Shown here in pieces: positions 34,279-43,045 of a stretch of 64,000 nt of DNA (within the stretch, counting starts at the first letter, position 1; the number at the start of each line of letters is the position of its first letter). This stretch comes from Desertimonas sp963733085 (GTDB lineage Bacteria > Actinomycetota > Acidimicrobiia > Acidimicrobiales > Ilumatobacteraceae): assembly GCA_963733085.1 (NCBI GenBank), contig CAVTBY010000006.1, forward strand, positions 186,001-250,000, in the 5' to 3' direction. A model generated the notes under the pieces. The model made no database searches and had not been told where the DNA came from. It saw nothing but the letters and a program-made list of their open reading frames with translations. Both the position numbers and the translations under genes were made by a program.

Positions 34279-36692
34279 GTGCCACAGAGACTCCCATCTC
34301 AGAAGCCGGCAATCCGGTCGGGTTCGGGCGGATGCTGCGCAAGGAGGACGCCCGCTTCCTCCGCGGCCGGGGCAACTACCTCGACGACATCACGATGCCG
34401 GGCATGCTCCACGGTGCAGTCCTTGGCAGCCCGTACGCCCACGCCCGGATCGTGTCGATCGATATCTCCGCTGCTGAGGCCCACCCCAAGGTGCGCGCCG
34501 TGATCACCGGGCAGATGCTCGAAGGGCTCAACCTCGCCTGGATGCCAACGCTTTCGGCCGACGTGCAGGCGGTGCTCGCCACCGACAAGGTTCGCTACCA
34601 GGGTCAGGAGGTCGCCTTCGTCATCGCCGAGGACCGCTACTCTGCCCGCGACGCGCTGGAGCTGATCGACGTCGAGTACGAGGCGCTGCCGCCGATGATC
34701 GATGCCCGCAAGGCGCTCGACGCCGACGCCCCCCTTGTGCGCGACGAGATCGACGGGCGCACGGACAACCGCATCTTCGACTGGGAGTCCGGCGACAGAG
34801 CAGCGACTGACGCCGCGTTTGCCGCCGCCGACGTCACCGTCGGACTCGACGTGCTGTACCCGCGTTCCCACCCGGCGCCGATGGAGACCTGTGGATCGCT
34901 CGCCTACATGGACCCGGTGACGGGCAAGCTGACCGCCTACATCACGAGCCAGGCCCCACACGCCCACCGCACCGTTTACGCCCTCGTCGCCGGGATCCCC
35001 GAGCACAAGATCCAGGTGATCTCCCCCGACATCGGCGGCGGGTTCGGCAACAAGGTGCCGATCTATCCCGGGTACGTCCTCGCCGTCGTCGGCTCGATCG
35101 TCACCAAGCGCCCGGTCAAATGGATGGAGGACCGCAGCTCCAACCTGATGACCACCGGCTTCGCCCGCGACTACCACATGCACGGTGAGATCGCCGCGAC
35201 GAGCGACGGCAAGATCCTCGGCGTGCGCGTCGACGTCATCGCCGACCACGGAGCCTTCAACGCCACCGCCCAGCCGACGAAGTACCCCGCAGGGTTCTTC
35301 CACATCTTCACCGGCTCCTACGACTACGGCGCGGCGCACTGCAAGGTCACCGGCGTGTACACCAACAAAGCGCCTGGCGGCGTCGCCTACGCCTGCTCGT
35401 TCCGCATCACTGAGGCGGTGTACCTGATCGAGCGCGTCGTCGACCGACTCGCCGTCGAGCTCGACATGGACCCTGCCGAGCTTCGCATGAAGAACCTGCT
35501 CAAGCCCGAGCAGTTCCCGTACACCACACCGACTGGCTGGACGTACGACTCCGGCGACTATCCACGAGCGCTGGAGGAGGCGATGCGCATCGCTGGCTAC
35601 GACGAGCTTCGCCGCGAACAGGCGGAGCGTCGCCAGCAGGCGGCGGCGAGTGGCGATCCGGCGTCAGAGTCGTACATGGGCATCGGTCTTGCGTTCTTCA
35701 CCGAGGGCGTCGGCGCCGGGCCGCGGAAACATATGGACATTCTCGGACTGGGAATGGCGGACGGCTGCGACTTGCGCGTTCACCCGACCGGCAAGGCCCA
35801 GCTTCGCCTCTCCGTGCAGTCCCAGGGCCAAGGCCACGAGACGACGTTCGCCCAGATCGTGTCTCATCAGCTCGGCATCCCACCAGAAGACATCGAGGTC
35901 ATCCACGGCGACACCGACAACACACCGTTCGGCCTCGGCACCTACGGCTCGCGATCGACGCCGGTGTCCGGAGCCGCAGCCGCCGTGGTCGCCCAACGCG
36001 TCCGCGACAAGGCCAGGCTGATCGCCGCCGCCGCCCTCGAGTGCGACGCCGCCGACCTCGAATGGGAGCACGGTCGCTGGCAGGTCGTCGGCGATCCGAC
36101 GCACGGCAGGTCGATCGCCGAGATCGCGATGCTCGCCCACTCCAACCTCGAGCTTCCCGATGGAGTCGAGGGCCATCTCGACGCCCAGGCCGTCTACAAC
36201 CCACCGGACCTGACGTACCCGTTCGGCGCGTACATCTGCGTCGTCGACGTCGACGCCGGGACGGGTGTCGTCAAGGTTCGCCGCTTCATCGCCGTCGACG
36301 ACTGCGGGCCGCGGATCAACCCGATGATCGTCGAGGGGCAGATCCACGGCGGGCTCGTCGACGGCATCGGCATGGCGCTTATGCAGGCGATCACGTTCGA
36401 CGAGGACGGCAACTGCCTCGGCGGATCGTTCATGGATTACTTGCTGCCGACGTCGATGGAGGTGCCCAACTTCGAGCTCGGCGAGACGGTCACGCCGTCG
36501 CCGCACCACCCGCTCGGACTCAAGGGCGTCGGCGAGTCGGCGACCGTCGGCTCCCCCGCCGCCGTTGTCAACGCCGTGATCGACGCTCTCGCGCCGCTCG
36601 GCGTGAAGCACGCCGACATGCCGCTGACCCCGGCCCAAGTGTGGCTGGCGATCCAGGGCCGCCCGGCGCGAACTGACCTCGCATTCGTGTGA
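34275..36692 (+). CDS. coxL: Aerobic CO dehydrogenase large subunit, form I (Mo-Cu)
   Basis: This is an 805-residue molybdenum hydroxylase from GTG 34275, overlapping the coxS stop. The active-site loop reads GGVAYACSFR with Cys374. AYxCSFR is the signature of form I CoxL (true CO dehydrogenase), as opposed to AYRGAGR in form II; the Cys binds copper through sulfur. Other molybdopterin motifs are DIGGGFGNK, SVQSQGQGHETTFAQI, GLGTYGSRSTPVSGAA and the catalytic Glu754 in GVGESATVGSPAAVVNAV. The enzyme oxidises CO to CO2 and feeds electrons to quinone, letting aerobic heterotrophs live on trace CO. Confidence 0.95.
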   Translation: MSATETPISEAGNPVGFGRMLRKEDARFLRGRGNYLDDITMPGMLHGAVLGSPYAHARIVSIDISAAEAHPKVRAVITGQMLEGLNLAWMPTLSADVQAVLATDKVRYQGQEVAFVIAEDRYSARDALELIDVEYEALPPMIDARKALDADAPLVRDEIDGRTDNRIFDWESGDRAATDAAFAAADVTVGLDVLYPRSHPAPMETCGSLAYMDPVTGKLTAYITSQAPHAHRTVYALVAGIPEHKIQVISPDIGGGFGNKVPIYPGYVLAVVGSIVTKRPVKWMEDRSSNLMTTGFARDYHMHGEIAATSDGKILGVRVDVIADHGAFNATAQPTKYPAGFFHIFTGSYDYGAAHCKVTGVYTNKAPGGVAYACSFRITEAVYLIERVVDRLAVELDMDPAELRMKNLLKPEQFPYTTPTGWTYDSGDYPRALEEAMRIAGYDELRREQAERRQQAAASGDPASESYMGIGLAFFTEGVGAGPRKHMDILGLGMADGCDLRVHPTGKAQLRLSVQSQGQGHETTFAQIVSHQLGIPPEDIEVIHGDTDNTPFGLGTYGSRSTPVSGAAAAVVAQRVRDKARLIAAAALECDAADLEWEHGRWQVVGDPTHGRSIAEIAMLAHSNLELPDGVEGHLDAQAVYNPPDLTYPFGAYICVVDVDAGTGVVKVRRFIAVDDCGPRINPMIVEGQIHGGLVDGIGMALMQAITFDEDGNCLGGSFMDYLLPTSMEVPNFELGETVTPSPHHPLGLKGVGESATVGSPAAVVNAVIDALAPLGVKHADMPLTPAQVWLAIQGRPARTDLAFV

Positions 36693-37603
36693 GTTTGGAC
36701 GAGCGCGCAAAAGAGCTGCGCCGGCAGCGGGTGCCGTTCGTCCACGCCCGGGTGGTTCTCGCCGAGCGGCCGACGAGCGCCCATCCAGGTGACGACGCGA
36801 TTGTTCTCGGCGACGGCACGATCGAGGGGTTCGTGGGCGGCGACTGCGCCGAGTCGACGGTGCGCGCCCAGGCGCTCGCCGTGCTCGACTCCGGTGAGTC
36901 CGTGGTCCTGCGCATCAGCCCGACTCCCGAACCGCCGCTGCCGGGCAAGGTGATGGCCCACAACCCGTGCCTCAGCGGAGGCACGCTGGAGATCTTTCTC
37001 GAGCCGCAACGGCCACCACCCCTCGTCGTCGTGTACGGCGACAGCCCGATCGCCAACGCCCTTGGTGCCGTCGGCGCGGCACTCGGCTACGAGATGCGGC
37101 GCGGCGACGAGATCCCGGTCGTCCCCGACGACGCCAGCGCAGTCGTCGTCGCATCGCACGGCCGCGACGAATCAGGCGTGCTCGCCGCGGCCCTGGCCGC
37201 AGGCGTCGACTACGTCGGGTTGGTGGCCAGCCCGAAACGGGGCGCCGCCGTCGTCGCCGACCTCGACGCCGCGACCGACGCCAAGGCGGTCATCGTCACA
37301 CCGGCCGGGCTCGACATCGGGGCGTCGACGCCCGAGGAGGTCGCCCTGTCGATCCTCGCCGACATCGTCGCCCGCAGGCCACGTCCGTCAGCGCGGTCCA
37401 TCGGCGAGACCGATGCCGAGCGGACGCCAGCGACGGCCGTCGATCCCGTCTGTGGGATGACGGTCGCCTCCACGGACGCATCACTGCACCTCGATCACGA
37501 CGATCGGCGCTACTACTTCTGCGGTACCGGCTGCCTGCGCGCCTTCGCCGCCGAGCCCGGGCGCTATGCCGGCATCGGCGGCGCTGACGAGGGGCAGCGG
37601 TAG
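36689..37603 (+). CDS. XdhC/CoxF-type Mo-cofactor maturation protein with C-terminal YHS domain
   Basis: GTG 36689 overlaps the coxL stop. Residues 1-110 form an XdhC/CoxI N-domain (RVPFVHARVVLAERPTS, IEGFVGGDCAESTVRAQAL, HNPCLSGGTLEIFLEP). About 112-225 form the Rossmann C-domain (LVVVYGDSPIANALGAVGAALG, SHGRDESGVLAAALAAGVDYVGLVASPKR, TPAGLDIGASTPEEVALSI). XdhC-like proteins bind and sulfurate the molybdenum cofactor before insertion. Uniquely useful here, residues about 250-292 are a YHS metal-binding domain (VDPVCGMTV, HDDRRYYFCGTGCLRAF). A metal-binding module on the maturation factor of a Cu-Mo enzyme hints at a role in copper delivery (inference). Confidence 0.85.
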   Translation: MSLDERAKELRRQRVPFVHARVVLAERPTSAHPGDDAIVLGDGTIEGFVGGDCAESTVRAQALAVLDSGESVVLRISPTPEPPLPGKVMAHNPCLSGGTLEIFLEPQRPPPLVVVYGDSPIANALGAVGAALGYEMRRGDEIPVVPDDASAVVVASHGRDESGVLAAALAAGVDYVGLVASPKRGAAVVADLDAATDAKAVIVTPAGLDIGASTPEEVALSILADIVARRPRPSARSIGETDAERTPATAVDPVCGMTVASTDASLHLDHDDRRYYFCGTGCLRAFAAEPGRYAGIGGADEGQR

Positions 37604-37613
37604 TCTCGCCGCA

Positions 37614-38183
37614 ATGGCAGTCATCGACGTGGCGGGCTTCGTCGCCGACCTCAAGAGCCAGGCCATCGACCACGGATTCCACGTCCACGACGAGCGGCAC
37701 TTCGTCGAGACGTACTCGCTGCGCCAGCTGTGGGAGGTCGACCTCCACCCCGAGGAGGCATGCAGCGGGCCGATCGACCTGCATCTGTCCCTCGACGTCG
37801 ATCCACGGGCGATGCTCGGGTTCGAGGATGAGGTGATGAAGCTCGACGACCTCGATCAGTCACCGCCGCCGGGCTTCTCGTTCCCGCTCGTGTTCACGTG
37901 GACGCTGCCGCCGCTACCCAAGCCACCAGACCTGCTCGCCCTCGCCGTCGAGCTGGCCGGCGTCGGCGGCGTCGAGCTCCCCGTCGAGGTGTCGGCGATC
38001 GACTCCTACGCCAACGTCACCGATGCGCCGGAGCGCTCGCTGACTCTGGTGGCACGCACGAGCGTCGATCTCAGCGACGTGTATCTCAACAATGACACGA
38101 ATGTCGCCGACGATCTGGAACGATGCAAGCATGTCAGTTTGTTCCTCCTCGAGCAGGCGAATGCCTGGCTCGGCGACACCTGA
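37614..38183 (+). CDS. Conserved protein of unknown function, 189 aa
   Basis: ATG 37614 (MAVIDVAGFVADLKSQAIDHGF) starts ten bases after the XdhC-YHS stop, so the gene may be the last of the cox transcript or the first of the next. The chain is acidic and soluble, with WEVDLHPEEACSGPIDLHLSLDVDPRAML, a Pro-rich PPLPKPPDLLALAVELAG and SVDLSDVYLNNDTNVADDLERC. No membrane segment, signal or known motif is seen. It does not resemble CoxD, CoxE or CoxG. Confidence 0.7.
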   Translation: MAVIDVAGFVADLKSQAIDHGFHVHDERHFVETYSLRQLWEVDLHPEEACSGPIDLHLSLDVDPRAMLGFEDEVMKLDDLDQSPPPGFSFPLVFTWTLPPLPKPPDLLALAVELAGVGGVELPVEVSAIDSYANVTDAPERSLTLVARTSVDLSDVYLNNDTNVADDLERCKHVSLFLLEQANAWLGDT

Positions 38184-38210
38184 CGCCACGGAACCGGAAA
38201 GGGGCGCGCC

Positions 38211-38465
38211 ATGCTCGTGCGCGAGTTGATCGACATCCTCAGCGACCATCCCGGCGACCTCGAGGTCGAGCTGGCCGTCATCGCCCCGGTTGAGGAGGAA
38301 TCCGACGACATCACGGTCGACCGGTATCCCGTCGACGGCGTGCTGCCGTGGGAGGACGACGACGCCGAGCTGAGCGCCGAGGAGAGCCGGGTCATCTGGT
38401 TGATCGGCGGTGAGGAGGACGACGTCGAGGCGTTCCTCGACGCCGTCGAAGAGCCGGAAGAGTGA
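38211..38465 (+). CDS. Small acidic conserved protein, 84 aa
   Basis: ATG 38211 has GGAAAGG about 10 bp upstream. The 84 residues (MLVRELIDILSDHPGDLEVELAVIAPVEEE to FLDAVEEPEE) are strongly acidic. The first 30 residues match the 'LIxxLxxxPxDxEV' pattern of small proteins of unknown role found ahead of metabolic genes. Its stop overlaps the SDR start (GTGA), placing it first in the long coupled operon. The function is unknown. Confidence 0.65.
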   Translation: MLVRELIDILSDHPGDLEVELAVIAPVEEESDDITVDRYPVDGVLPWEDDDAELSAEESRVIWLIGGEEDDVEAFLDAVEEPEE

Positions 38466-39226
38466 TATCGCCGCAACTCTTTCGTCTTGACGGGCGACGC
38501 GCCCTCGTCGTCGGCGCCGGCAGCGGGATTGGCGCGGCGGTCGCCGGCGGGCTCGCCGCGTTCGGGGCCGAGGTGCTCTGCGCCGACGCCAGACTCGACG
38601 CCGCGAAGTCGACAGCGGCCGAGATCGGAGGCACCGCAGCGCACCTCGACCTCCTCGACGCGACGGCGCCGGGTGTCGTTCTCGCCGAGCACGGCACGCC
38701 GGACATCCTCGTCACCACGCCGGCCGTCAACGTGCGCAAGCGCATCGCCGACTACACCGACGACGACCTCGATCGGGTCGTCGACCTCAACCTCAAGGGG
38801 GTGTTCCGGCTGTGCCGGACGGTGGGCGCGGCGATGGCAGGCGCCGGGCGCGGCTCGATGATCGGCTTCGCCTCGGTGCGGGCCGTGACCACCGAGCCGG
38901 GCCAGGGCGCCTATGCGGCGACGAAGGCGGCGACGGTGATGCTGTTCAGGACCCTCGCCGCCGAGCTGGGCAGCGCCGGTGTGCGCGCCAACGTGATCGC
39001 TCCGGGGGTCGTCGAGACGCCGCTGACGCAACCGATCCAGGATGACCCCGCCTGGTACCAGGCGTACGCCGACAAGCCGATCCTGCGCCGTTGGGCGTCG
39101 GCCGACGAGATGGTCGGCGCCGCTGTCTTCCTCGCCTCCGACGCGTCGAGCTACGTCACCGGCACAACCCTGTTCGTCGATGGCGGCTGGACCGCCGCCG
39201 ACGGCCGCTACAACCCGAACCTCTGA
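38462..39226 (+). CDS. Short-chain dehydrogenase/reductase (SDR)
   Basis: This is a 254-residue classical SDR from GTG 38462. The NAD(P) motif is ALVVGAGSGIGAAVAGGLAA. The usual NNAG is replaced by TTPAVN. The catalytic Ser lies in MIGFASVRAV, and Tyr-x-x-x-Lys in GAYAATKAATVMLF. The ending TGTTLFVDGGWTAADGRY is typical. The Asp in VLCADARLD after strand 2 suggests NAD rather than NADP. Family members act on 3-oxoacyl or sugar/hydroxy-acid substrates. It shares one base with the M20 peptidase start (TGATG). The substrate may be a product of the peptidases downstream. Confidence 0.87.
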   Translation: MISPQLFRLDGRRALVVGAGSGIGAAVAGGLAAFGAEVLCADARLDAAKSTAAEIGGTAAHLDLLDATAPGVVLAEHGTPDILVTTPAVNVRKRIADYTDDDLDRVVDLNLKGVFRLCRTVGAAMAGAGRGSMIGFASVRAVTTEPGQGAYAATKAATVMLFRTLAAELGSAGVRANVIAPGVVETPLTQPIQDDPAWYQAYADKPILRRWASADEMVGAAVFLASDASSYVTGTTLFVDGGWTAADGRYNPNL

Positions 39227-40410
39227 TGATTGACGCCGAGGCACTCGTCGAGTTCACGCGGGAGCTGGTGCGGATCCCGAGCGTGTTCGATCCGGAGAGA
39301 GGTCTCAACGAGGAGCCCGCCGCGGAATTGGTGATCGAGCAGATGCGGGCGTTCGGCTGGTCGCCGCGCATCGATGTCGTTGCCGACGGGCGGCCCAACG
39401 TGATCGCGACCATCGACGGCGACTCGCCCGGGCGGACGCTGATGTTCGAGGGCCACACCGACGTCGTCACCGAGGGCGACGAGTCGACCTGGAGCGTCGA
39501 CCCCTTCGGTGGCGACTTGCGCGAGGGCCGGATCTACGGACGCGGCTCGGCGGACATGAAGTCGGGCGTGGCGGCGATGCTGTTCGCCGCCGACGCCGTC
39601 GTCCGCACCGGCTCGTTCCCCGGGCGAATCGTCGTCGCCGCCCTCGTCGACGAGGAAGGGATGATGTCCGGCGTCCGCGACTTCATTCGGCGCGGTCATG
39701 CCGAGGGCATCGACGGGGCGATCTGCTGCGAGCCCGAAGGCGGCGAGATCTGTCATGCCGCCAAGGGAGCGGTGCGTCTACGCATCGACCTCCTCGGGAA
39801 GATGGCCCACGGGGCGATGCCGTTCGAGGGCCGCAACCCAAATCGTGCCGCCGCCGCGGTCATCGACAGTCTGACCGAGTTCGAACAGCGACTCCACGAC
39901 GCCCATGCCCCGCACGAACACCTCGGCCAGCCGTGGATCACCCCCACCGTGCTGCGGGCCGGGACACCGGCGCAGATGAACGTCCTGCCGGCGACTGCCG
40001 CGCTGTGGGTGGACGTGCGAACGGTGCCCGCCGTCGACCACGACGAGCTCATCGCCGAGGTCGGAAGGGTCGTCACGGAGGCCGCTGGTACGTCCAGCAT
40101 CACCGCCGCGGTCACGGTCATCGACAACCGCCCGGCTGTCGAGTTGGCGCCCGACGATCCGCTCGTGCGCGCCGTGTGGGACGCCCACACGGCCGTCGCC
40201 GCAACACCGGCGCGGCTCGGCGGCGTTCCCGGGACCACGGACGGCACGATGCTGACGGCACTGGCAGGCGTACCAACCGTCGTCTACGGCCCTGGCGGCA
40301 AGTGGATCGCCCATCAGGCCGACGAGTTCGTCGAAGTCGCCGACATCATCGAGCACGCCAACGTCTACGTCGAGGCCGCCCGTCGCTTCCTCGGCGGCCC
40401 CCGACCGTGA
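39226..40410 (+). CDS. M20-family metallopeptidase/amidohydrolase
   Basis: This is a 394-residue di-zinc enzyme. Metal ligands lie in MFEGHTDVVTEGD (His, and the downstream Asp/Glu), GRGSADMKSGVAAM (bridging Asp), the catalytic Glu pair VDEEGMMSGV, AICCEPEGG and the C-terminal His in KWIAHQADEFVEV. The central dimerisation domain starts around GAVRLRIDLLGKMAHGAMP. M20 enzymes include ArgE/DapE/CPG2-like deacylases and dipeptidases, cytoplasmic. It is coupled to the SDR before it and the P1 peptidase after it (GTGA), so it likely completes degradation of the imported substrate. Confidence 0.9.
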   Translation: MIDAEALVEFTRELVRIPSVFDPERGLNEEPAAELVIEQMRAFGWSPRIDVVADGRPNVIATIDGDSPGRTLMFEGHTDVVTEGDESTWSVDPFGGDLREGRIYGRGSADMKSGVAAMLFAADAVVRTGSFPGRIVVAALVDEEGMMSGVRDFIRRGHAEGIDGAICCEPEGGEICHAAKGAVRLRIDLLGKMAHGAMPFEGRNPNRAAAAVIDSLTEFEQRLHDAHAPHEHLGQPWITPTVLRAGTPAQMNVLPATAALWVDVRTVPAVDHDELIAEVGRVVTEAAGTSSITAAVTVIDNRPAVELAPDDPLVRAVWDAHTAVAATPARLGGVPGTTDGTMLTALAGVPTVVYGPGGKWIAHQADEFVEVADIIEHANVYVEAARRFLGGPRP

Positions 40411-41492
40411 GCCTCCCGCCGCGACCGCTGCCGGGGCCGCACAACGACCTCACCGACGTGGCCGGCGTCCGTGTCGGCCACTACCAGCGGCGCGGTCGCG
40501 GCTGGCTGACCGGCACCACCGTCGTGTTGCCGCCACCCGACACGGTCGGTGGCGTCGACGTCGGCGGGGGCGCGCCTGGCACGCGTGAGACCGACCTGCT
40601 CGACCCAAGCCGGCTCGTCGATCGCGTCGACGCCGTATGCCTCACCGGCGGCAGCGCCTACGGCCTCGCCGCGGCCGACGGCGTGGTGCGCTGGCTGGCC
40701 GAGCGCAACCGTGGCTACCAGGTCGGCCCCGAAGCTCACCATGTCGTGCCGATCGTCCCAGCAGCCGTGCTGTTCGACCTCGGGATGGGCGGTCGATTCC
40801 AGAACACCCCGGACGCCACGTTCGGCTACCGAGCCGCCGCGGCGGCGCGTCCGCGGAAGTTCGCCCAGGGCACCGTCGGTGCCGGTACCGGAGCTCACGC
40901 CGGGCCGCTCAAGGGTGGAATCGGCTCGGCAAGTGTCGTGTTGCCGAGTGGCATCACCGTCGCCGCCCTCGTCGCCGTCAACTGCAGCGGCAGCGTCTTC
41001 GACGTTCGCAACGGCGAGCTGCTGGCGATCGGCCGCGGGCTCAGCAGGGAGTTCGACCACGTGCGCCGGCCGACCCGTGAGGAGGTGCTCGCTCATCGTG
41101 CCGACCCTCCGTCGACCCGCCCACTCAACACAACGCTCGCCGTGATCGCCACCGACGCCGCGCTCCGCAAGCACGAGTGCACCAGGATGGCGAAGTCGGG
41201 CCAGGACGGCCTTGCCCGAGCGACCGATCCGGCGCACCAGTACGTCGATGGCGACGTCGTGTTCACGCTCGCCACCGGCGATCGCGAAGTGCCCGATGAA
41301 CCGGTCGATGGGTTGATCCGCCCCGGCTCCACGCGCCCACTGCAGCTCAACCTCATCTTCGCTGCCGGCGCCGACTCCGTCTCCCGGGCGATCGTCCACG
41401 CCGCCATCGCCGCCACGAGTGCCGGCGGCCTGACGAGCTACCTCGACCGGTTCCCGTCGGCACGGACTCACTACGCTCGCCGCCATGCGTAG
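40407..41492 (+). CDS. P1-family (DmpA-like) self-cleaving aminopeptidase
   Basis: This is a 361-residue Ntn-type hydrolase from GTG 40407. Characteristic segments are NDLTDVAGVRVGHYQRR at the N-terminus, CLTGGSAYGLAAADGVVRWL, KGGIGSASVVLPSGITVAALVAVN and the auto-cleavage/nucleophile site PLNTTLAVIATDAAL, where a cut before Thr242 would free the catalytic residue. The end is IVHAAIAATSAGGLTSYLDRFP. DmpA/BapA relatives release N-terminal D- or beta-amino acids from short peptides and amides. Here the gene sits between an M20 enzyme and an oligopeptide importer, which supports peptide or amino-acid amide catabolism. Confidence 0.88.
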   Translation: MSLPPRPLPGPHNDLTDVAGVRVGHYQRRGRGWLTGTTVVLPPPDTVGGVDVGGGAPGTRETDLLDPSRLVDRVDAVCLTGGSAYGLAAADGVVRWLAERNRGYQVGPEAHHVVPIVPAAVLFDLGMGGRFQNTPDATFGYRAAAAARPRKFAQGTVGAGTGAHAGPLKGGIGSASVVLPSGITVAALVAVNCSGSVFDVRNGELLAIGRGLSREFDHVRRPTREEVLAHRADPPSTRPLNTTLAVIATDAALRKHECTRMAKSGQDGLARATDPAHQYVDGDVVFTLATGDREVPDEPVDGLIRPGSTRPLQLNLIFAAGADSVSRAIVHAAIAATSAGGLTSYLDRFPSARTHYARRHA

Positions 41493-42987
41493 GACTCGCA
41501 CTGCTCACCGCCGCCTGCTCGTACCCGTCGCAACCATGCTGTCACTCACCGTGATTGCGACGACGGCATCGGCGACCACCGTGCCGGAGGGAGATCCGGA
41601 CGCCTCTGTGGTCGCCGGCTTCGTCATCGAGCCGACCAACCTCGACATCCTCCACCAAGCCGGAGCCGCACTCGACCAGCTCCTCCTCGGCAACATCTAC
41701 GAGACCCTCGTGAAGACGACACCGGACGGTGAGATCTCGCCGGGACTCGCCGAGTTGGAGATCTCCGAGGACCGACTGACGTACACGCTGACGGTGCAGG
41801 AGGGTGTGACGTTCCACGACGGAGACCCGCTGACGGCGAGCGACGTCGTGTGGACATTGGACCAGCTGCGCGGCGAAGGCGGGTTCGAGGCACCGCGACT
41901 CGCCAGCGTCGACACCGTCGAGGCGACCGACGACTCGACCGTCGTGGTCACCCTCTCCGAGCCGGACAACGACTTGGCGTTCCACCTCGGCCAGCGCGCC
42001 GGCGCGGTCCTCAACGAAGGGGCGACCGACCTGGAGAGCACCGCCAACGGCACCGGACCATTCACCCTTGGTGAATGGAACCAGGGAACGTCGATCACGC
42101 TCGTGCGCAACGACGGCTACTGGGGTGAACCGGCGACGATCTCCGAGATCACGTTCCAGTACTTCACCGATCCGAGCGCAGCCGCCAACGCCCTGCTCGA
42201 CGGCGACATCGACCTTCATGTGCGGATCGACACCGACCTCGTCGAGCAGTTCGAGGACAACCCCGACTACGTGATCACCGACGGGCCCACCAATGGCGAG
42301 TTCACACTCGGGATGAACAACGCCGACGAGGTGCTCTCCGACCAGCGCGTCCGCCAGGCCATCACCCAGGCGATCGACAAGCAAGGCCTGATCGACCTCT
42401 ACCGAGGCTACGCCACGCTGATCGGTGCCCCGGTTCCGCCTTTCGAGCCATGGTTCGAAGATCTCTCCGGCGTCTACCCGTTCGACCCCGACGCAGCCCG
42501 CGCCCTTCTCGAGGAGGCTGGCTATGCCGACGGCCTCGAGCTGAGCTTCGTGGCCCCGAACATCTATCCGACCTACGCGTTGGACTATGTCGTGTCGCAG
42601 CTCGCCGACGTCGGCATCACCGTCAATCTGGAAACGGTGGAGTTCCCGACCTGGATCGACCAGGTGTTCGTCAACCACGACTACGACCTCACGGTCGTGC
42701 TCCACGTCGAGCCGCGTGACATCGGCAACTACGCCAACCCGGAGTACTACTGGCTGTACGACAGCCCGGAGGTGCAGGACCTGCTCGCCCAGGCCAAGGC
42801 GTCGCCCGATCCCGAGGAGTTCGTCGAGCTGCGCCGGCAGGCCGCACGGTTGATCGCCGAGGAGGCGCCGGCGGTGTGGCTGCTGCTCTACAACGACGTG
42901 ACCGTCGCCCGCGCCGGTGTCTCGGGCTACCCGACGTTCGATGCCAACGCTCGCTTCGACGCCTACGACATCACCGTGGAGGGCTGA
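41485..42987 (+). CDS. Peptide/nickel-type ABC transporter solute-binding protein (family 5)
   Basis: This is a 500-residue SBP. The signal peptide (MRRTRTAHRRLLVPVATMLSLTVIATTASA) has an AxA-type cleavage site and no lipobox cysteine; I find no cysteine in the protein at all, so it is not lipid-anchored in the usual way. The family 5 core is there: GNIYETLVKTTPDGEISPGLAE, VTFHDGDPLTASDVVWTLD, GTGPFTLGEWNQGTSITLVRND, QRVRQAITQAIDKQGLIDL, PFDPDAARALLEEAGY. It starts 8 bp before the P1 peptidase stop. It captures short peptides or similar solutes outside the cell for the permeases that follow. Confidence 0.92.
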   Translation: MRRTRTAHRRLLVPVATMLSLTVIATTASATTVPEGDPDASVVAGFVIEPTNLDILHQAGAALDQLLLGNIYETLVKTTPDGEISPGLAELEISEDRLTYTLTVQEGVTFHDGDPLTASDVVWTLDQLRGEGGFEAPRLASVDTVEATDDSTVVVTLSEPDNDLAFHLGQRAGAVLNEGATDLESTANGTGPFTLGEWNQGTSITLVRNDGYWGEPATISEITFQYFTDPSAAANALLDGDIDLHVRIDTDLVEQFEDNPDYVITDGPTNGEFTLGMNNADEVLSDQRVRQAITQAIDKQGLIDLYRGYATLIGAPVPPFEPWFEDLSGVYPFDPDAARALLEEAGYADGLELSFVAPNIYPTYALDYVVSQLADVGITVNLETVEFPTWIDQVFVNHDYDLTVVLHVEPRDIGNYANPEYYWLYDSPEVQDLLAQAKASPDPEEFVELRRQAARLIAEEAPAVWLLLYNDVTVARAGVSGYPTFDANARFDAYDITVEG

Positions 42988-43045
42988 CCGCATCGCGACT
43001 TCCGGCGCGCACGCCAACGCCGGACGAATCGGCTAGGAACAGCTC

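Noticed and set aside
34299..35339. Minus-strand frame of 346 codons opposite coxL
   Set aside because: coxL has all active-site motifs on the plus strand; the antisense frame has no recognisable feature.
38462..40410. Idea that the operon might be a biosynthetic gene cluster
   Set aside because: No carrier protein, synthase, ligase or adenylation motif is present; peptidases plus a Dpp-type importer indicate catabolic uptake.
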